From NCBI RefSeq assembly GCF_040436345.1, contig NC_133227.1, positions 22,628,671-22,692,670 on the forward strand: DNA of 64,000 nt. Direction: 5' to 3'. The position numbers and the translations under genes were made by a program. The notes below the pieces were generated by a model. The model saw only the letters and a program-made list of their open reading frames with translations, was not told where the DNA came from and did not search any database. How positions within the stretch are numbered: the first letter of the stretch is position 1; every line of letters begins with the position of its first letter. This DNA comes from Pagrus major (taxonomy: Eukaryota > Chordata > Actinopteri > Spariformes > Sparidae). Of this stretch, positions 12,696 to 26,094 are shown one piece after another.

Positions 12696-15600
12696 TCACA
12701 CTTTGGACTCGCTCTCGATGTTGGCAATGTCCCCGTTCCTCTCAGTCTGCTGGCTCTTCCCCTGCTCGTCCAGGCTGGTCTTGGTCTCCTGACCCTCCTG
12801 CTCGGACTCTGGCAGTCCCTGCTGGCTCAGCTTGCTGGCCATCGACCAGGTGAGGGGCAGGCGGCTGCGGTTGGCCATGTCAGAGAGCTCTTTGGCACTG
12901 TGAGGGGGTGTGTTGGTTTCGTAGATGTCGTGGAAGCTGTTGTAGTCCACCTCGTAGAAGCCGTCCTCCAGCGTCAGGACCGGGGTGAAGCGGTAGCCCC
13001 ACTTGATCTCGCTGCTGACGTAGGAACTCCTCGCCTGGCACGTCATGCCTGGACACACAATGCAACAATGATGATTAAAAGTGGGGTGCATACAGCGGAT
13101 TTATGGGAAAGTCAAATTTGAGCAACCTTAGAGGGTCAGTTTATTCAAATTACAACAAAAAAACAAACGTTTTTCCACTTTTCTCTGATGGTTCTGCTTG
13201 TTTTGTTCAGGTTTTGAGATATTTGTCTCTCAAATTTCTGCCTTTTCCCTAAAATGTTGGTTTAAATGTTTTATTTTTAACATTTCTGTTACAGATAATG
13301 TGTATCATCCGAGTACAATGTGTCAATAACTGTTCTGTGAATACTTTTCTAATAAATAAATATAGCAACTATAGCACTTTCAGACCATTCAGAGTGCAGC
13401 CGGGGATATAGATCATTTAGTTGATGATCAGAAACAGATACAGATAATAACAGTGCACTTGCTCATCCCAATAAGTATATGCATACAAGTATAGTGTTGC
13501 CATGGATTCACAGTGCTGAGATGCTACAACTTGTACCACGTTTTTCTTTATTTTAGCGTATAATCGTTGACATTTTCGCAAATTGGTTCAGTAAAAGTAT
13601 GCTGAATTACCTTTAAGCAGCTCTTGTTTGTGCTGCATCTATAAATGTACAGACAACTATCATTGTTTTCATTTGATAGTGATGAAAACTTAAAAATATA
13701 AGGATTCTAAGGCAAGTTCTGCAGTTAGGGGGAGCATCCTTTCTCTACGATTACTCTGTGTACATTTAGTCAAGTACTATACTTAGGTTCAATCTTGAGG
13801 TACTTTACTTGAGTATTTCCATGTCTTGCTTTTTTATACTTCCACTCTAAATATATATAGGCTAAAATAAAACAAGTTGTAGCATCATAGCTATGATTAC
13901 TTGTGGATTTATTTGGGCTGGACATGGAAATATGGACATGTAAGTCAGACTAAATCAAGTTACGAGTTATGAGGGACGAAGGAGCACAGATTTTGAAGGC
14001 AAACTAACTTCATGTTTCTGTAAAACACCTGTCCTCCTCCTCACCTCATGCAGTATTGTTGCCTCACACCTCTCCCTTCAGCTGTCTCATGAAAACCTCA
14101 GCTCTAAATAATCCACAGACCAGCTTTTGTTTTCAAGAAGTGAAAGTTTCTTGTCTCTACGGTCGGCATTGTTGGTCGTTTGTTTGGCGTTTCGAACATG
14201 TCTGCTTTTCACTGTCACACAGCCTGAAAGTTTTGAACCTGACCGATAAGATGATTTTATCATTGCACATATGTTTTATTCAGTCTTGGAGATCTGAACT
14301 CTATCATCCATTCCTTCACAGTTAACCAGACAGATCTCTCTGTGTCTCAGAGGCCAGTGTCTTTTAATCACTGTCAGATATCATTTACTTGTGTTTGGAG
14401 ACATGAATCAGTGTCCTGTTTGGCTCGGCTGTCAGCAGGAAAGTCCTCTGTGAGGCTCCAGCAGCAGCTGCTTGAAGCCACACTACTCAGACATTATGTA
14501 ATTGGTTTCATTTTCTTATGACTGTTAGTGAGAAAAATGATTACATACCATTTTCTACCAGATATCAGGCATCTTAACACCATCTTATCCAACTTATTAT
14601 TAAACATTTAAGTTGAGATGTTGGGCGAAGCTATTGGGGGAGCTCACAGCTCTAGTTTCTGCCTTCACATTTGTCTTTCTATACATATTTCAGTTAATGT
14701 TGACAGGCAGTTGACGAGTAATGGGCATCAGTGTGCTGGTTGTCACACAGTGGTTTAGATCTGACAGCAGCAAAGACAGAATGAAGTCTTCTATAGATCT
14801 GTATGTCAGACACAATCATGTATACTGTGAACGGGGAGATTTGAAGTTGTATTATGAGACATGCAAAGAATGGTTTGAGTTGACAGTAATGATGAGATAT
14901 AAAGTCTAAAATTCAGTTAAACTGTGTATAAGCATGGGGCTAGGAACATGGGGATGGGATACGCAGGTCTTGGAGACTGTGTGCGCTGCATCACGTCGCC
15001 GGTGCCTCGGACAAAAAGCTGCACTTCAACACGCCGCACGTGTGAGAGGAAATAACTATATACTTCAGATATACAAAAGATCGTTAAGATAAGGCAGTGT
15101 TTGTTAACCATTTTTCACACCACTCCGGCTAATATAGTGGCTTCAAATCAAGATGATGTCTGTTGAAAAGTTGCAAATGGCACTGGAGAACAGGTGGGTT
15201 GGATACTGTAGCGACAGGCTCGAGGGATTTTCCCTTTTCTTTTCCCCGTTTCTCTTCTCGTGCATTGATTCGCTTAGCTGATCAGTCAATCAGAGTGATT
15301 AGGGCCACAGACACTCACTGACAGGGCTAGATATGTAGCGATATATCGGTTTCAAGGTTTCAAAATTGACAATTATCGTACTGTGTGCATTTGCTTGTCT
15401 ACGATATTGAATTCTACTATATAAGTGTTTTTTAAATTACATATATTTCAAGGTTATATCAAATGTCATGTGTCAGGACATACTAGCTTATGAAATTCTA
15501 ATAAAGTGCCGTTTCAACCAAAAAAAAATTGCAACTGATAATAATACCTTTTTTTTTTTTTTTGATACTGCACGTCATAAAACCATGATGTTTTCTAAGA

Positions 15601-17140
15601 TGGTTATCATACGGTGAAGATCTCATACCGCTGCAACCCCTAACATTAACCCGCTCCACACAACATGCTGGTGTTTAGCAGGTATGTTTCACACTATGCT
15701 CACCATCATATTTTAGTGTGTTAGCATGCTAACATTTGCTATTTAGCTCAAAACACAAGTACAGCGGAGGCTGTTTTGCAGGCATTTAGTCATAAACTGA
15801 AGGATGTTGGATGATCGAAAACTTTGACCTGATGGATGAGACATTTTACTAAAGCAACAAAAGTAAGTACTGTAGGATTCATTGTCAACTTCATGGTAAT
15901 CCATCAAAGAGTTAATGGACCAACTGACAGACCAATATTAAGCCGTGGATTAAAATCTGTCATTGCATTGTTTGTTAAACTGAATGAAACTAATAAAGAA
16001 CATTTTTAAAAAGACAATATCGCTTATTGAACTGCATTGTACTCTTGAAACAGGTCTGTGCTCAATAAAAATGAAGTAAATGAGGTCCTTAAATCCGAGG
16101 TAATGAAACACAATAATCATGTATTTTCTAAAATAACATGCGGGATAAAAGGAACAATTAATGTACACTTTGTTGTGATCTATGCACAGTATCATCCTAT
16201 ATTCAGCATCTAATTGTGGCCAAAGGACGTCTGAAAACTCACCTGTGGCCTCCACCATCCCCTCCAGAATCACAACGATCTCCAGGTCTTCCTTGGCCAG
16301 GTATGCTTGTGAGATATCCCAGAAGGGGCTGTGCTGGTTTATCTCATGGCAGATGATGAGCGGCGACACGAGGAACAGCCTGTCATCTCCCGTGTTGTAG
16401 CCCACATTTATGTCCGTCTGGTTCAAAGGGATGAACTCCCCTTCCTTGGTCTGCTTAGACTTGATGAGCTTGGCCCTGATTGACGCCTCCACGATGTGCG
16501 AGTTTCGGAGGTCTCCAACTCTGAACATCAGGCACAGCCGTCCATCTCTCATCGAGATGACCGCATTGGTGGAAAACACTAGTGTCTCAGCTCGCTTCTT
16601 GGGCTGTGAGATCTTAACAAACATGCAGCCAACCATGAAGGCATTCACGATAGATCCCAGCACCGACTGAATTAAAAGCAGAAGTATCCCCTCGGGGCAT
16701 TTGTCCGTGATGACTCTGTATCCATAACCAATGGTGGTCTCTGTCTCAATGGAGAACAGAAAAGCTGATACAAACCCATTGAGGTTATTGACACATGGAG
16801 TCCACTTGTTGTCTGCTAAATGCTCCAGATCGCCCCGGAGGTATGCAATAAGCCACCACATGAAGCCAAAGAAGAGCCACGTCACTGTGTACACCAGCAC
16901 GAAGATGAAGAGGTTGAACCCCCATTTGAGGTCTACCAGCGTGGTGAAAATGTCCGTCAGGTAGCGGTACGTCTCCCGGATGTTCCCGTGATGGACGTTG
17001 CATTTCCCGTCTTTCCGGACGTACCGCTGGACCTTCTTTGTTCTGGCTACCTCTGTAAGCCGTTTAGGCAGGTCCTCACGGGCCTGCTTTGGCAACTTGG
17101 GCTGTCTGATGATGGCCGGGCTCTCCACATCCTGCTCCAT
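12696..17140 (-). CDS. kcnj6: G-protein-gated inward rectifier potassium channel GIRK2 (Kir3.2)
   Basis: Pore subunit of G-protein-gated inward rectifiers in the plasma membrane of excitable cells, opened by G-beta-gamma and PIP2. Two coding exons on the minus strand: 16243-17140 and 12696-13048, joined in phase at [17 protein letters not shown] across a 3.2 kb intron. They give about 416 residues (human 423). The N-terminal [20 protein letters not shown], the [15 protein letters not shown] block, two membrane helices, the TIGYG selectivity filter and the C-terminal [15 protein letters not shown] match KCNJ6 rather than KCNJ3, KCNJ5 or KCNJ9. The final ESKV is a PDZ ligand. The start is uncertain. 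ATG at 17140 (MEQDVESP) is the first in-frame ATG, but the frame stays open up to an acceptor at 17164, so an upstream exon may add residues, as the longer human N-terminus suggests. Confidence 0.95.
13049..16242 (-). other. kcnj6: kcnj6 intron between pore and tail exons
   Basis: No coding signal. Bases 15320-15645 look like a degraded DNA transposon: they begin GCTAGATATGTAGCGATATATCGG and end CATACGGTGAAGATCTCATACCGCTGCAACCCC, a form common in fish genomes. The rest is AT-rich single-copy-looking DNA. Confidence 0.45.
15320..15645. mobile_element. Probable degraded hAT-like non-autonomous transposon
   Basis: Has the CGATATATCGG-type left part and a right part ending in ACGGTGAAGATCTCATACCGCTGCAACCCC. 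This layout is familiar from short fish DNA transposons. Boundaries are approximate and no transposase is present. Confidence 0.4.
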
Positions 17141-17384
17141 GGGGTTTCTAGGTCGATTCAAGCCTGTTAGAGAGGAAAAATGTGGTAATTGGTTGTAATT
17201 AGCAAGTGCAAGAAGCTTTTTTCTGCTTTCATTCAGAGCAAATGCACATGAGACTTTCTGTGGTGGAAAGAGACAAACTACCTTTACAATAAAAATTAAA
17301 ATTCTGAGGTACTTTCAGTTTTCAGTTTTAAAAATGTTTTACTGCACTACTTTTTACAGCTTTAGCTAATAGTTACTTTGAATA

Positions 17385-17731
17385 TTAAAGGACAAGTTCA
17401 CACAAAACTGATAACATTTACACCCATGACACAAGGTCCAGCTCATGCACCCACATCAGACAGAGTGCACGCTAATGCTTTAAGCTGAGCAGCTACAGTG
17501 AGGATTTTGGCTTTATAAAGGCTTTAAATAACGTCTTTTCAAAACAATTTGGGATCTCAGGGCTTCGGAAGACTTGGACGAGCTGTATGGAGCTATTGTA
17601 TGTTTTTTTTCCAGTTGTTTTTGGATTTTTAAAACAAGTCTACGAAACGTCACCTGACTTTCCATCGACATGAGGGTGAGTATATAATGACTCTTAATGA
17701 ATTTTCATTTTTGGGTGAACTTATCTTTTAA
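17385..17731. mobile_element. MITE with TTAAAGGACAAGTTCAC-type inverted ends
   Basis: The left end TTAAAGGACAAGTTCACACA pairs with the right end, which reads on the minus strand TTAAAAGATAAGTTCACCCA. The AAGTTCACCCAAAAATGAAAA end is one of the commonest short elements in teleost genomes. Internal sequence (GCTTTATAAAGGC, AATAACGTCTT, GAGCTGTATGGAGC) is shared in inverted order with the element at 27511. About 347 bases, no open frame. Confidence 0.75.
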
Positions 17732-17939
17732 GTTATCATAACATGGTCAAGTAAAAAATCACATCAAAATTAGTAGACAAAACTTTAGAGGAGCATTAAA
17801 ATGCACAATACATCAGAAATAATACACCATTCTGTCACCGATGAGTACCTCTGATACTTATTTCTGCCACTAGGGGTCTCTATCAAAACAAAACAACAGG
17901 CGTTTGCCGAGCCCTCCACACGGCAGGGTGTAGCCACAG

Positions 17940-18240
17940 CTCAGCCAGACCTTCTGGAGGAATAAACACCCAGATTCTGCTCTGAGACACGGCTTATTAA
18001 CTTTTGGTATTAAAAGTGTATTTATCTTCACTCCTGTTTATCAACCTGACTGCAGCAGTGATCCAGGGAGCTGACCTCCATTGTCGGGTGTTTATGTAAT
18101 GTAACGTTGACGACAAACTGGAGCTGGAGTGGAAATGTACTTTACTTCATGAACATAACGTGACAGACAGGAGAGGGGGAAAAGAAGAGAGAGAACCGGA
18201 GTCTCTGGTGGGTGCTGAGTGTGGTGAGAGTTGACCTGAA
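17940..18240 (+). repeat. Direct repeat, copy A
   Basis: About 300 bases similar to 22097-22350. Shared blocks include TTTATCTTCACTCC, TTTATCAACCTGACTGCAGC, AGTGATCC, GAGCTCCATTGT-like sequence, CTGGAGCTGGAGT and TACTTCATGAAC. Function unknown; probably a dispersed repeat or an old local duplication. Confidence 0.7.
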
Positions 18241-19682
18241 TTTAAACACACAAACACACACATGCAAATAAACATGAATAACCTGTCAGTCAATCTCACT
18301 TCCCTGGTAGTGAACACATCAAATAAGAATCACCAGTGCGGATTAAAAATCTTTCTGATGTGAGTCAGGCACAAATGTGAAAAGGTATGTTTTAAAGCTT
18401 TATTAACGTTAAGTTTTGTTTCGTTTGCCGACTTCCCTATCCTGAAGGTACAACAAAACTTTGTATCTGAGCAAAATCATAATTCTATTCATGGCTGCGG
18501 CAATGACTGTGCTCTATAATTAGCCATGTTAATGTTTAAAAATGTGTAATCACAGAAAAAGTTCGAGATGTTATTAACTTTGCTGACACACAGCTCCTGC
18601 CCGACTGGTCTTCACACATACGGTTATTCTGCCAAGTGACAGCCCGTTAATGAGATTTATGCACTCTGGAGGCTGTTTTGGAGGAAGCAATACGCTGTTT
18701 TAGTCAGAAAACAGACTTCAGAAAGACTTAATGTGGACGTACTCTCAGAATGATTGGCAGCAACACAAACAAGGCAAGCATGCAGATGATATCATTAACA
18801 ATAGACCTCCTACTCTGCCATTGTTTTCCAGTACCACCACCACATGAGTTGAGACCAGTGTGCTGATTTGCCAGTAGTACTAAATCGTCTCAGCGCGAAA
18901 ACTGGAGCTACAGTGAGGCCGAGAGAAAACGTGTCACCACCCACACTGCAAAAAGCAAGCCTCACTTTGTCACAGTAGCTCCTGCAGTAAAGAGTGAGTG
19001 TGTAACCTGGTTGTAATGCTTTGTGGGTGGTCGGGAGCTCCTCAGCACCCACAAGGAAACCAGACTGTGAGGTGACCATATTTGAAAAATAGGATAATTA
19101 TCCACTGAAGATATATAAAGGTTTAGAAACAGGGTCAGAGCAGAGCTTTAACTGTGACCTAAACTGTGCCCATGTCTATATTTACATTCCTGACAGGCAT
19201 CTGACCTAACTGGCTCGAATAAGCGCTTGTCAAAAAAACTTTAATACGAGGTGGAGATCAACCAGTGCAACAAAACATCCAGAGCTCTTCCACCTGTGCA
19301 GGTGACAGAAAACACAGAACCTCAAATCACCTTTTCACTCTGTTATCTGTGGTGTGGTTTGAATGTGGCTGGGGAAATCATTTATTCAATTATTAAAGAG
19401 TAAGGTAACATTTTATAATAATAAGTTAATAAGTTGGTACATTTATAGTTAACTGGAATGGCACTCAGTAGAGAGCATACCTCCTCCAAGGCCCAACAGT
19501 CCCTTTTAATACATAAAGCCTAATCCAATATCAAGCTTGATGGCCCTGGATCACCATATATCCTAAACCAACCGTAACTGCTTGACCATAATCTGAGCTC
19601 ACCAAATCTAGGATCCATATCAACTTGTACTGAAATTAATGAAAATCTTGAAAAACATCTCACGATGTTACAGAAAGTGAGA

Positions 19683-20062
19683 AAAACAACAACCAACAAA
19701 CAACCAAACAACTAAGCAACCGACAATCAAACAACCAACAAACAAACAACCAACCAAAATATAAAACAACCAACCAACCAACCAACTACAAAAGCAACCA
19801 AACAAATAAACAACCAACCAATCAACAGCCAACCAACCAAACAACCAGGCAACCAACCAACAACTAACCAACCAACCAACCAACCAAACAACCAACCAAC
19901 CAACAAACAACCTACCAAACAACCAACCAACAACCAACCAACCAACAAACAAACAACCAGGCAACCAACCAACAAACAAACAAACAAACAACCTACCAAA
20001 CAACCAACCAACCAACAACCAACCAACCAAAAAAAACAACAACCAGCCACCAAAAATAACAA
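19683..20062. repeat. CCAA/ACAA simple-sequence satellite
   Basis: About 380 bases built from AACC, AACAACC and ACAA units. The long minus-strand open frames here encode only Val-Gly-Trp-Leu repeats and are an artefact of the repeat. Confidence 0.9.
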
Positions 20063-20190
20063 AAAACAAGTAAAATCAGTTGTGATATATTTACATAATT
20101 AACTATAATTTGACCATTTATTAATGATGGCTATTATAAAGTGATACCAAGAGTAACTTTCAACATGAATTAATTATGACACAGTAAATG

Positions 20191-20196
20191 CACACA

Positions 20197-20236
<40 letters not shown>
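20191..20236 (+). repeat. (CA)n microsatellite
   Basis: Roughly 22 CA units with one interruption near the left end. Confidence 0.95.
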
Positions 20237-20237
<1 letters not shown>

Positions 20238-21239
20238 TTTAAATCTTTCATAGACCAGCTGCTGGTAAAACAGATGAAGAAAAATCTGTTGAGTTTTCCC
20301 CAAAGGTTTGCACGAGTTAGTGTGACTGAATCAAACGTAACGTACGGAAGTTTTATGGCGCATTCACGATATGATTTACAACATCGTGCTGCTCTGCTCT
20401 ATTCTGGAGCTAATCTGACCTCCACAGAGGGGGAAATAAATCCGGCGCCTGCGAAGTACAATGTGATTGTTATGTGATCCCTCTGATGTGGCTGACACAT
20501 ACACAGTTTTTTTTTCGTTTTTTTTCCTGCCGTGCTGCGTGTGGACAGATTCTCTTTACTTTGCACATTGCCTAAGCCACCATCAGTGTTTTTACCACTG
20601 GAACAAATGGCCGTGCTGAAGCCGTTCTGCTCTCCATTCACGGGGGAATATTATGAGCTTGAGCAGCAACTGGTTTCCATGGCAACGCCACAGCTCAGTC
20701 TACCAAGTGCTCACAATATAGAAGGAATGTACTGGATGGATGAGGCCACACGGCATTGGGTAACATTTGTCTGTTTCATCTCGTTTCAGAGGGCCTGAGG
20801 AATAACAATGTACTGAATGTATCTGCTTTGTGCATACAGGTGTCATTCATGTAACAGCTGGTAGTGTTTTTTTTGTTTTTTCTTTCTGTAACAGATGAAT
20901 ATCGGTGAATAGAAACATTATTATGCGGGCTTGTTGTTTGGAGCACGTTTGATATGATGGAGCTGACAGTAAAGAATAAAATCAAATACAATCAACAGTA
21001 GTTTTAATTGTTGCTGATGTTGTAGTTTACTCTCATGGGATGTAGGGAAGATATTGATGCTGCTGTAGTTGACATTTTTATATTACAATGGATCGAGTGA
21101 CTATGTGAACAAGGGATGTTAGTGGTTAATCGATTCATCGATTATGTGCTGTTAAGAATTGAATCAATGTATCAACCAACAAACAGAGATGGGCACAAAT
21201 ACATCAAAAAGTATCTTGTTCAAATTACAAATACTCAAA

Positions 21240-21306
21240 TAAAGGTGCCCCGATCAGGATCACTGATTGGTGGAAGCAGTATCAGCCAATACCGATCACC
21301 GATCTA
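21240..21306. mobile_element. Fragment of a GATCA/CCGATCAC fish repeat
   Basis: GGTGCCCCGATCAGGATCACTGATTGG and CAATACCGATCACCGATC are the two halves of a short, widely dispersed teleost DNA element. No coding capacity. Confidence 0.4.
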
Positions 21307-22096
21307 AAGGACATTTCTTTACTCCATTGTCGTCTGTAGTTGTTAGTTATTAGTGGCATTAAAACACATCATTAAAATGTTGAAGAAAATAGAAGTAGTT
21401 TAGAACAAAATGAAAGTCATAAGTCAACTGTAAAATACAGGGTTGAGACAAAATAAATAGGACTCAGAATTTAGTTATCAGTTTTCTGGGTCTTTGTACG
21501 GAGGTACCACGACTCCACCACCTGGTCACCGCTCATATCTGGTTACTTTCGTTTGGTAAAATGTACACAGATGTAAAGTGTCTGTAACTCAAACTAAACT
21601 AAACCTCCAAACTGTAGTGAGCTAAAGTACTTCAGTACATCTATGTAGTGTAAACTTGTTGTGTTGTCACATTAAACTTCACTGTTTAACACCTCTGAAC
21701 AGAAACTCTCAGTCCTGCTGTGTATTTGGCTCAGCTGTAGCCTAAGCTATTAGCTCTGTTAGCTTTTAGCTCCCACAGCAGGACTCTGCTGCTCGCTGGC
21801 TGCTAACAGCTAACTAGCCACATGTCAACATGTTTCGCAAGGTCTTGCCAGCAAGCCCTTTGTGACTGAGGGGATAGATAGACTGGTATCACGGAGCATT
21901 TCTCGTGACGTTAGCTGTTGTGCTGAGTAGCCTCTCAGTGATTGTAAAAAGGGCTGACAGAGCGCTGTGGAGAGAGAGAAAACCATGGTAACAGCATGAA
22001 AAGAGGAGCTCTATTGTAGTAAGCAAAGACAGCGTATGTGACTTCAGTTTGTCCATTTGCTAATTGACTAGAGTAAGAAAGAGAACGTCAGGTGCA

Positions 22097-22350
22097 GAGC
22101 CAGGTCTTCTGGAGAAGGCTGGAGAGCTCAGAGATTACTTTTAATCCTTTGAAATAAAAAGTGGATTTATCTTCACTCCCATTTATCAACCTGACTGCAG
22201 CAGTGATCCGCGGAGGTGAGCTCCATTGTTGATTGCCGACTGGAGCTGGAGTAGAATTTTTTTTTTATTACTTCATGAACGTGATGTGACAGAGAGGAGA
22301 GGAGAGACGAAGAGAAAGAAGTCTGGTGAGTGCTGAATTTAGTGAGAGGT
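22097..22350 (+). repeat. Direct repeat, copy B
   Basis: Second copy of the block at 17940-18240, 4.1 kb away in the same orientation and clearly diverged. It starts around CAGGTCTTCTGGAG and ends around GAAGTCTGGTGAGTGCTGA. Confidence 0.7.
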
Positions 22351-24001
22351 TGCTGTTAATGTAAACACATTCGGGGCAAATAAACACTGTCGCCAAGAAA
22401 CACAAACGAACAGTCAAAATCTATCGAATGTGACTCAGTAATAAATGTTCATGGACAAGGAAATAGCGACAGGCGACCCAATGAAATGCACCAAAACTCA
22501 AGAAAACACATAAGAAAGGTCATTTCTAGATGTTTAAATTCAGAATTCTTATATCTTTAAATATAATACAATTCTTATTTTTGAAAGGCTTCAAAAATAA
22601 AATAAACCCTTCAAACTCTCTTATGCAATGACTGGATGATAACTGATGGGAGGAAGGGTTTAGCAAACGGTTAATTAGATTGGTTAAGCAGGTGTAATGG
22701 AGAACCAGCAGCCACTCATGAAGTTACTTGTGGACTAAATCGAATCACCGGAGTTTATGGCATACAAGATGGTTTGTTCCACTAATGGTTATAGGGAGCC
22801 TATGCTGAAGACATGCAGCAGGATGTGCTGTATCGGATCAACCTTATAACTCAATGAAAAGTGTCTCGGGACGCATTAACATATCAGCAGACTCTCATTG
22901 TAATCATGATTTTATTTATAGCTGCTTTCTTTCATTATCTCCACTGTGTGGTGTAAATTTCAACCAGGTAGCTCGATCCAGATGTGGCCGTAATTGAGCT
23001 GAGGCCACAAGGGGACATGAGCTATTTTTAGGCACACAAACCGCTGAACACAGGCAGTATGGATGTCACACAAAAATCATTTTCAAATCTTACCATAGTT
23101 ATCGCTGTCTTTTTAGATCTCAGGCAACAATGGTGTTCGGTGGATGAAAACTAGTCTCATTTAACGAGGGATTTGCAAAAATACAGCAAAAAAGTCATTG
23201 TTGTCTATGGAGACGACTCATCAGCGCAGTGCATGGGACCCAATTACATAAGATCATGCAGGCTGGTAGACGGATCAGTTCACTAAAATTGCCCAAAAAT
23301 AAAATAAAAAGGAGAATGATAGGCTTAAAGGGCTTTATTTATATATTATTGATAAATAGACGTTTGAGGGGAATGATCTGTGAAGCATGAAGCCCCAGCC
23401 AGCATTTTACTGTTGCAATCCATCAACGTTTAGCATTAATATGACGAGGTAAGATATGGATTACCAGATCCAAATTTGACCTTTTTTGCAGCCCAGTCAC
23501 CAGAATAAAATGTTGGTATTTTACATTTCTGCAAACAACAGGTACAGTTATGTTTGAGCTTCATGTCAGCAGGTGCAGGGGGTGATGGTGGCATAATAGC
23601 TGGGCAGATATTTCTTAACGAGGGAAAACTCCTGGAGACATTCTGACATTTGAAAGTGTGAAACCGTGGGATACATTTAATGAGACATCGTGGCATGTTT
23701 CAGCCCTGTTTGTGGCAACAAAACTGAATAATTCAAACGAGACAATAAAGTTTATTGTTGAACTGCAAAATGTCCTGACTCCAGTGTTCGATAAGCAGAT
23801 TTTAGGGATTGTTGCAAAAAATGTGTGTGATATACACATGTATTTATATAGATATCTGAATTATTTACTACTTTATATTCGTATCGGCATCGGCCCCAAA
23901 AATCGCATATCTGTCGAACCTTACAAATCATGATCATATCCGAACCCTAACCAAGACGTATTTGTGCCAAATCCCTCAAATCTCCTCTTCATGAATGCCA
24001 A

Positions 24002-24499
24002 GACTGGGCAACAAAATCAAATATTAAAATATTTCTGATCGAAAAGCTGATCTAAAAACTGTGAGATAAAAAGTCAGATATTATGAGATAAAAGTAAAAA
24101 TTATGAGATATCAAGTCGATATTATGAGATGAAAGTCAAAATAATGAGAAAAAAAGTCAAAATTATGGGATAGAAAGTCGAAGTTATGAGATAAAGAGTG
24201 GAAAAAATGAGATATCAAGGTGATATTAAGAGAAAAAAAGTCAGAATTATGCTACAAAATCACATCATATTATTGATCAAATACCTCAATATCGAGTTTT
24301 GGAAAAAATTAACACAATAAGATTTTTTTATTAATTACCATCAGTAATGTGGATACAATGACTAAGTGGTTAAAGGTCAGTACTAGACCAAGTAGAACAG
24401 TCTGGAAAGTTCAGGTCACTTTACTGTAATGCAGCCGTTAAAACCAAGAAAAGACATCACTTATGTCATATCAGAATATAACGTTATATTGCCCAGCCC
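24002..24499. mobile_element. Non-autonomous transposon with GGGCTGGGCAA-type ends and internal minisatellite
   Basis: Left end GACTGGGCAACAAAATC and right end TTATATTGCCCAGCCCT form an inverted repeat. Bases 24055-24250 inside it are a tandem array of an 18-20 base unit (ATTATGAGATAAAAAGTC). Elements with GGGCTGGGCAATAT ends are common in fish. Confidence 0.65.
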
Positions 24500-26094
24500 T
24501 CAGAAATATTAACAGAAAAATGAAGCTGTCAGTGTTTTGTGTGTCTGCAGGTGTTCCTTTCATTCTGCATTCAGCCCCCACCAACCTTCACCAATAAGCT
24601 ACTGTAGGACAGACTGTATTTTTGCCCGGAGGTGCATAACATGTCCACCAAGCTGCTGCGGAGCTCATTGCTTTGAGCTTTGAGAGCAAAGGCACTCATT
24701 AAACATACGACTTCATCGACAGATCCTCTCTCATCTGGACTACAGAGTCTGGACAGCAAGCGAACAGAGCGCCAGAGAGAGTCGTTGGTGAGAAAATGTT
24801 AAAGTGAGGGGGGCCAAAAATAGGATTTTGAAAAGTAATTTCCATCCTCGGTGGAAATTACAGCCTTCCAGCCATCAGACAGAAAGCCCACTGTCTCATT
24901 ATTAACAGAGGGTTCAGTTCAACCTCTCAGTTTGTCGCAGGGAGAAGCAGAACATCCTCTTCACGTTCTCAAGCAAACCTTTAAACTGACACAGCTCTGA
25001 ATCATCACGTTGCCAGATACCGTGTTACTACCAGGATCCATCCTTCAGAGATACACTTCACTACAACGACTGTCAGGAACAACAGCTTTCTGCTCTGCTA
25101 CGGCTGCAGAGCAGGTGGTACTCTTAGCTGGAACGTAGCACGAACTGAAAGATCCTTTTGTTTGGAGGAGGAAGCTTCTGTGGGAATTTATTAAAGATGA
25201 AACGATTGTAGTGGGTAAACAACCAGTACGCTTTTATTAGACTATGACTAAGATTTATTATGAAATCTAGTCATCAAACATCTCGTTAAATTGTAGAATG
25301 ATTCACTTCGTGTTTGTTAGAGTCGATTAGAGATTAAGAGCCTACAGATTAACTGGATTGATTTGAAATTATATGGTTTTAATTGTGATTAAATTAACAT
25401 TGTGCAACATTAAAGGGATCTCTCTCACATTAATTAGCAAGAAATGATCTGTTATTGTGAGCTGTTAGTGCTTCCTGGTGTTAATATATGATATTTGAAT
25501 TATCTCAGGGTATTTATCCACAAAGCTCTGCTGTTTAAGCTTCCACATTACCTCACATCTCTTCTCTTATTCGACAATATATGATCCAATAACTACGTAT
25601 CCTTGAAATCCCATATGGTTGCTGTTTAAAGGGTATGAACTGCAAACTGCCCTGAACACTTATTTACTCTTTATTCTAATTAATTCTATGTTAGTTAAGG
25701 TTGTCTGGTCTTATTTGTGTTGTTTTGTTGGTGGGCTGGTTGTCAGTCTCAACTACCTAATTAAATAAAGTAAATAAATGTAATAAATAAATGTAATTTG
25801 TCCCTGTCACGACCTAATAGCCATTTAGATATGGTGAGCTGTAATTCTTGTAAACACTGGTGTAATTCACATGTATGATCTGTAATAATGTTCAGATGAG
25901 AGACAGAGAGAAAGAAATTGTGATTTTCCAGCTATATGAAGCTGTTTAACAGCTGTCTTTAACATCTAGAGAACAAACATGAGTTAGCTGATTAGCAGAT
26001 GACTGGCTCCACTTTATTAGCTTGTAGTCGGTTAACTGAGATCACTTGTATGTAAGCTTATTGTCACCAGTTGAAGAAAAAAATGAATCCATCC

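Noticed and set aside
12499-13121. Plus-strand frames of 87 and 160 residues opposite kcnj6
   Set aside because: Antisense shadows of the kcnj6 tail exon, which has the conserved protein.
16182-17198. Plus-strand frames of 66-116 residues
   Set aside because: Antisense shadows of the kcnj6 pore exon.
19668-20069. Two long overlapping minus-strand open frames of over 100 residues
   Set aside because: They encode only Trp, Leu, Val, Gly and Cys repeats from a CCAA/ACAA satellite.
24055-24250. Regular short repeats checked as a CRISPR-like array
   Set aside because: Units are contiguous and degenerate with no spacers, in a vertebrate genome; it is a minisatellite.
24571-24759. 62-residue minus-strand frame considered as a kcnj6 upstream exon
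   Set aside because: No similarity to the KCNJ6 N-terminus and no donor giving the required phase.
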